Below the pieces are notes generated by a model. That model was not told the DNA's origin. It saw nothing but the letters and a program-made list of their open reading frames with translations, and ran no database searches. Of a stretch of 64,000 nt of DNA, positions 59,841-64,000 are shown in pieces. Location of the stretch: positions 124,001-188,000 of the forward strand of contig WIDE01000003.1 of the NCBI GenBank assembly GCA_015039315.1. Direction: 5' to 3'. A program made the translations under genes and the position numbers. Each line of letters starts with the position of its first letter. The stretch's first letter is position 1. Origin of the DNA: Clavulina sp. PMI_390 (Eukaryota; Basidiomycota; Agaricomycetes; Cantharellales; Hydnaceae).

Positions 59841-61078
59841 TCATACCATATTTGCACCTCTCTTGGCCAGCTCGTCGGCCCTATCATTCCACTCACGAGG
59901 AATCCTCCAGAAGAGATCGTCAATACCCACCAGCTCCGCACTGTCGAGTTCTCGTTTCAACACCTCCCATAGATCTCGATTCTGCACTGGGGTGCCCGTG
60001 TTGGTTTTCCAACCCCGTTTTATCCAACTTTGTAAACGCCCACAGACGCCCTCAACCACGTACTCGCTGTCCGTAGCCACGACGAATCGGTCAGCACCTC
60101 CACACTCCCAATATCGAGCTTGAAGAAACACGATGACTGCCCGCAGCTCAGCACGGTTACTAGTCTGTTCAGGGCCTCCTAGTCTCCCCTCTAGTGCGCC
60201 ATAGAAGCAATTGTCATTCGCATTATATACGACACTCCAGCCGGCACGGCGCTTTCCTGGGACTCCTTGGTCCAAGCATGACCCATCGGTGAAAACCAAA
60301 ATCGTTCTATCGTCTTGTCGGTGGAAATACCGCCTAAAACCATTAGCGCTCCGATCTTCTTGGTCATGAAACAAGTCGAAAGGTCTGTTTTCGATCGTAG
60401 AGGGAGGGCAGGGAATGAAACGGTGTCGATCATGGGGTTCAGACATCACGGGGCGAGGTCCTTTCATCTCTGACTGAGTTCTGCGCTCAGGACGTGACCG
60501 ACCTTCTCCGAGTGCCCGAACCAGAGGATCAGGGTTCCCTGGGGCGTCGTTAGATGGAGAAGGGTTGGCATTTCTGCGTGAAGTCATATAAGAGTCAATA
60601 GCATCTCATGCAACGGCCAGAATCTTATGACATACTTTGTCTTAGAAGGACGGATATTCTCCACGTTTTTCGGAGCGCCGACTTTGACTCCGAGCAGCTC
60701 GAGCACTAAACGAGGAAAATCAAAGCAGGTACTGCACCCTACCAGTTCGTGTTCGAGGCATACTACCGTGTCCTGTTTACGGGTAAGGCCAGAAGACCTT
60801 TGCTGCACGACTTTAGCGATCTCGTAGAGATGCAATTGCAGACGATCCTTGGATTCACAGAGGCTCAGGCTGGGGATAGGACGCCAGTGACAAATTTGAA
60901 TGATACTCACAGCAATATTTATCTCGTCTCTTGTATCCTCATCCATTTGTAGCTCGTCGAGTCGGTCTTCGACCAGAATCTCATTGATCCCTCGATAATC
61001 GTAACAACACGTATGGCAATATTCGAGACCATGACGGCCGCAGAAACACCAATCATTGACCTGAAGTGTTGGTTCCAT
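59841..61078 (-). CDS. RNase H-domain protein with N-terminal Cys/His module, paralog C
   Basis: The ATG at 61078 gives MEPTLQVNDWCFCGRHGLEY with CHTCCYDYRGINE and LVEDRLDELQMDEDTRDEIN, closest to paralog A. A second exon gives LHLYEIAKVVQQRS and VVCLEHELVGCSTCFDFPRL. The RNase H exon reads TILVFTDGSCLDQGVPGKRR, EQTSNRAELRAVIVFLQARY, VVATDSEYVVEGVCGRLQSW, WKTNTGTPVQNRDLWEVLKR and FWRIPREWNDRADELAKRGA, stopping at 59841. The metal-binding acids are present and the helper His loop is missing, as in the others. A shared CPPSTIENRPFDLFHDQ-like segment before the domain (RHRFIP...DLF) is also kept in all three. It is divergent from the nucleotidase gene, with 215 bp between starts. Confidence 0.8.
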
Positions 61079-61293
61079 GAGAAGTCGACAGGAGGTGTAT
61101 TAAAGTATCGATCAAGGCTAAGGGGTCGAGATACAGTCTTGGGTGAAAATCTGATAAATTAAGAAGCAAGGAAGCACAACAGGTCACCTTGAAGTTGAGT
61201 GGGTTTCGAGTGAGGCACGTGACAGCTCTTCCAAATCGGGATACGTTCCCTGAGGCTGAAGTCAACGTGGACGTGCGCGATTCGACCGTACCA
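61079..61293. promoter_or_regulatory. Divergent promoter region, RNase H paralog C / 5'-nucleotidase
   Basis: 215 bp between opposing start codons at 61078 (minus) and 61294 (plus). No clear TATA box. The plus frame is open from about 61189 without an ATG, so an upstream start exon is possible. Confidence 0.4.
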
Positions 61294-64000
61294 ATGCTGA
61301 CGACACTACTCAATCTACTCCACTTCAACGACGTCTATCGAGTGTCGAAGCAGAAACTGCAAAGTGGCGACACGATCGATGTCTGCCAATTCGCTGAACG
61401 TGTCAACGTGTTGCGCAGCGCGTGGCCAAAGGAGTCTGGCGGACTCCTATTATTCTCCGGAGACTTGTTTAGCCCTTCGGTTGAATCATCGGTGGTAGCT
61501 ATGATATCCTCAGCCACCGAGAAAACGCGTCCGATTCATCCAATGTGTGTAGACTCGAGGAAGCCATATGGTGCCAGTAATCAACATGATTGCTCCCGAT
61601 ATTGCACTTACAGGTGGGTGAATGTGTCCAGTGAGCCTTCCTAAACCCTATGGTGGCTTATTATTCGCGTCTGTCTTCTGAAGGCAACCATGATTTCGAC
61701 GTGAGTCCATCGTGCCGCCTCCAAGTCATTGCTAACACAGCATCATTCTCAGTTTGGAGTAAGCTCGTCCTATCGGTTTTCGCATTCTATATACTCTAAA
61801 TAGGGTTCGGCTAGTACCCTCATCTACTCAACTTGATTGGGGACTGTCATTTCGTGAGCTACCAATCGCTTCTTACGCGAGTCAGATCTAATATGTAATA
61901 AAAGCCATGGATTCTCAGCAACATCATCGACAGTCGAACTTCGAAGACTCCTGAAGGCCTCGAAACATTCCGAACGTTTGAACGTGGTGGCGTCAAAATT
62001 GGAGTCATCGGTCTTGTCGAAAAGTTTGTTTTTCCATCTCAATCCTACCATCATGACAAATTCAATTTAGCTGGTGATCTGTAGGAACTGGATAACTACG
62101 GTCCCAGGATGGCCTCCTCACTTCGTTTACCGAGACATGCATGAAGTCGGCATTGAACTATCGCAGCTACTTCGAGGGAACGATCATGAGTGCGATGTCA
62201 TTCTGGCGTTAACACATTCAAGGTGAGAGCTTATGCATTTCTTATGCCAAGGAGAATGTTTCTAATGCTATCCTTCTGTCCTAGGCTGCCAAATGTATCT
62301 CTTTCCGCGCGCAGTCAGAACACCTACCTGACGAACTTCATAGGACATCTCATTAGCTCGCTCCCTGTTTGCTCGCCCGGCTGGGAAGGACGATATCGCC
62401 TCCGAACACGGCGTCGATATACTGTTTGGCGGCCATGACCACACGTATTACATAGGCAAAGGCGCGGAGTCATGGGACACTTATCATCGGGTCGAAGGTG
62501 AGGCTGGCACGGAGGCGGATGATGGTATCTTGTGCGTTTTTGTCACTATTCCATTATCGGGTTGCGTGACTCATGTTTTTGGGTGCAATAATATAGGCTG
62601 GTGAAGAGTGGAACTGATTTTCGAGACTTGAGCGAGATGGTCATAGAGCTGGAAGACACTCCCAGCGGCAGCGTGCGACGCAAGGTGGTAAAGTCACTGC
62701 GAGGTACCTACAGTCTAATCTCATCTAGAAGGTTCTCCAAATCTAAAGGGTAATGCTTCAGGGAAACGACATCAAATCACTCCAGGCGATCCAGCCTCGA
62801 AGGATATGGAAAAGTTGCTCGAGTCCATCCTTACCGACGTATCATCATCCTTGTCGGCGCCTGTCTGCTATACGTTGGAGGAATGGGACGTGAGATCAGA
62901 GATTGTTCGTATGGACGAAGTGAGTCGTATTTCCTATGACTTGTGAAAAGACTCTCAATAAACTGGTTGCAGTCTTCCTTTGGAAATTGGATCGCTGACG
63001 TGATTCGACATGCGTATGATGATGCGATATTCGATCTTGGCGACCACAAAGGAGGGGCCGACGGAGTCATGCTTTGTGGGGGTGCCTTGCGAGGAGACTC
63101 CCGATATGGGCCAGGTCAGCGCTCGCTGATCACTGTCGGCCCTTATGCTAATCTCCTCATCGCTAACCTTTGTACATCTTGTAGGGAAGATCACAATTGG
63201 CGACGTCCTCGAGATTCTTCCATTCAGTGATCCTGTTCTGGTCATTGAGATGGACGGACAGTCGATCTGGGATGCGTTTGAGGCAGCACTCTCAATGTGG
63301 CCGGCTCAAGAAGGGTCAGTCGAGGTGTCTTTCAGCAAATTCTATCCCTGCTGACCCCCTTCTCCCCCATCAGACGATTTCCCGTTATATCTGGTTTCCG
63401 AATCGAGTGGGACTCCCGTAAAACCCCTGGGGATCGGATTCTTGGTATATGGCTATCAGCTCCTAATCCCAAGGAGATTCTGGCTCTTCATCCCGAATTG
63501 ACTCCAGACGAGGCGATCAAGGGTGAGGCTATTCCTCGTCAGAGTGGCGGTAAACAATACAAGGTTGTAACTCGGCAATACATGTACGAGGGACATGACG
63601 GATGCGATGCTTTGGTAGGGAAGCATTGCCTTGTAGATGACGAGAGCGGCGTCATCATGAGCGCTATTGTGCGGAAGTTCTTACTCGGTACGTGATATAC
63701 CTCGGCCAAGGATCTGATAAAGACTTACACCATGCCTTTTCACAGGCTCTCAATATATTCACAAGATGAAACAGCTTACAGAGGACGACGTGAGTTCCAG
63801 ACGTCATCAGGACGAGGAAACGGAGTCAGCTATCAACCGAGCTCGCGAAGAATGGAAGAAGCAGTCTCCGTTATTGTCACGTCCTCAGCCTCTGCCGCCA
63901 TCAGCCCCTGAGGGATCAGGTTCTGCTGCAAATAAACGCTGGTTGGAGATTACCCACAAGGTACTCCAGGCGTCTCAAGAGCATTCCGAGGCGGTGATTG
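61294..64000 (+). CDS. 5'-nucleotidase-family metallophosphatase, 3' end beyond window
   Basis: Calcineurin-like phosphoesterase plus 5'-nucleotidase C-terminal domain; such enzymes hydrolyse nucleotides or related phosphoesters with two metals. From the ATG at 61294: MLTTLLNLLHFNDVYRVSKQ, LLLFSGDLFSPSVESS, SHMVPVINMIAPDIALT, then GNHDFD (17-nt exon 61684-61700), FG (6-nt exon 61753-61758) and YPHLLNLIGDCHF, PWILSNIIDSRTSKTPEGL. Further on VILALTHS and VDILFGGHDHTYYIGKG complete the metal sites. The C-terminal domain has NWIADVIRHAYDDAIFDLGD, LCGGALRGDSRYGPG, ITIGDVLEILPFSDPVLVIE, SGFRIEWDSRKTPGDRI and YMYEGHDGCDAL. No signal peptide is seen, so it is probably intracellular, like a known fungal/plant branch. 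It continues past 64000 with a charged tail. Confidence 0.88.
61684..61758 (+). other. Two consecutive microexons (17 nt and 6 nt)
   Basis: Exon 61684-61700 follows a ctgaag acceptor and precedes GTGAGT. Exon 61753-61758 (TTTGGA) follows ttctcag and precedes GTAAGC. Together they supply GNHDFD-FG, the metal-binding core of the enzyme, and join in frame to YPHLLN at 61815. The family motif requires both residues of the 6-nt exon. Confidence 0.75.

Noticed and set aside
56563..61078. RNase H copies as remains of a retrotransposon
   Set aside because: No reverse transcriptase, integrase, gag-like sequence or terminal repeats nearby; each copy has its own intron-bearing N-terminal exons.

Overview
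The window is nuclear DNA of a filamentous basidiomycete, an agaricomycete by gene content. The evidence is dense short GT-AG introns of about 50-85 nt, single-copy eukaryotic housekeeping genes (RAD50, POP1, MON1, MOB1), a mitochondrial phosphate carrier, and families typical of mushroom-forming fungi (F-box arrays, Ecl1-like protein, Ser/Thr-rich secreted proteins). A Rhizoctonia-like genome (Cantharellales) is my best guess from style only. Nothing here is bacterial or viral, and I saw no CRISPR array or convincing tRNA/rRNA.

Layout. 1-9.5 kb: a SUMO protease of the Ulp/SENP type (minus, runs off the left edge), a disordered protein with a Cys cluster (plus), then MON1 (plus) and MOB1 (minus), which converge into a 738-bp assembly gap that hides both 3' ends. 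10-22 kb: a secreted Thr/Ser-rich protein, a small mitochondrial coiled-coil protein that shares a 77-bp divergent promoter with POP1, and RAD50, convergent with POP1. 22-35 kb: two long gene-free tracts around a 110-residue FKBP (12-kDa class) and a very large Ecl1-like protein. 35-40 kb: three tandem F-box paralogs. 40-48 kb: a small membrane protein, a GT4 glycosyltransferase with a C-terminal membrane anchor, and trimethyllysine dioxygenase (first step of carnitine synthesis). 48-54.5 kb: gene-poor, with a perfect 393-nt inverted repeat beside an assembly gap, a small hypothetical gene and coding scraps. 54.5-64 kb: mitochondrial phosphate carrier, three tandem RNase H-domain paralogs carrying an N-terminal Cys/His module, and a 5'-nucleotidase-family metallophosphatase that runs off the right edge.

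Fungal genes are not arranged in operons, so neighbours need not share a pathway. Most striking are the tandem RNase H family that lacks the usual active-site His loop, the hairpin-forming inverted repeat, and a cluster of microexons: 6 and 17 nt in the nucleotidase, 17 nt in the glycosyltransferase, 19 nt in the FKBP. All exon boundaries were inferred by eye from splice signals and reading-frame continuity.
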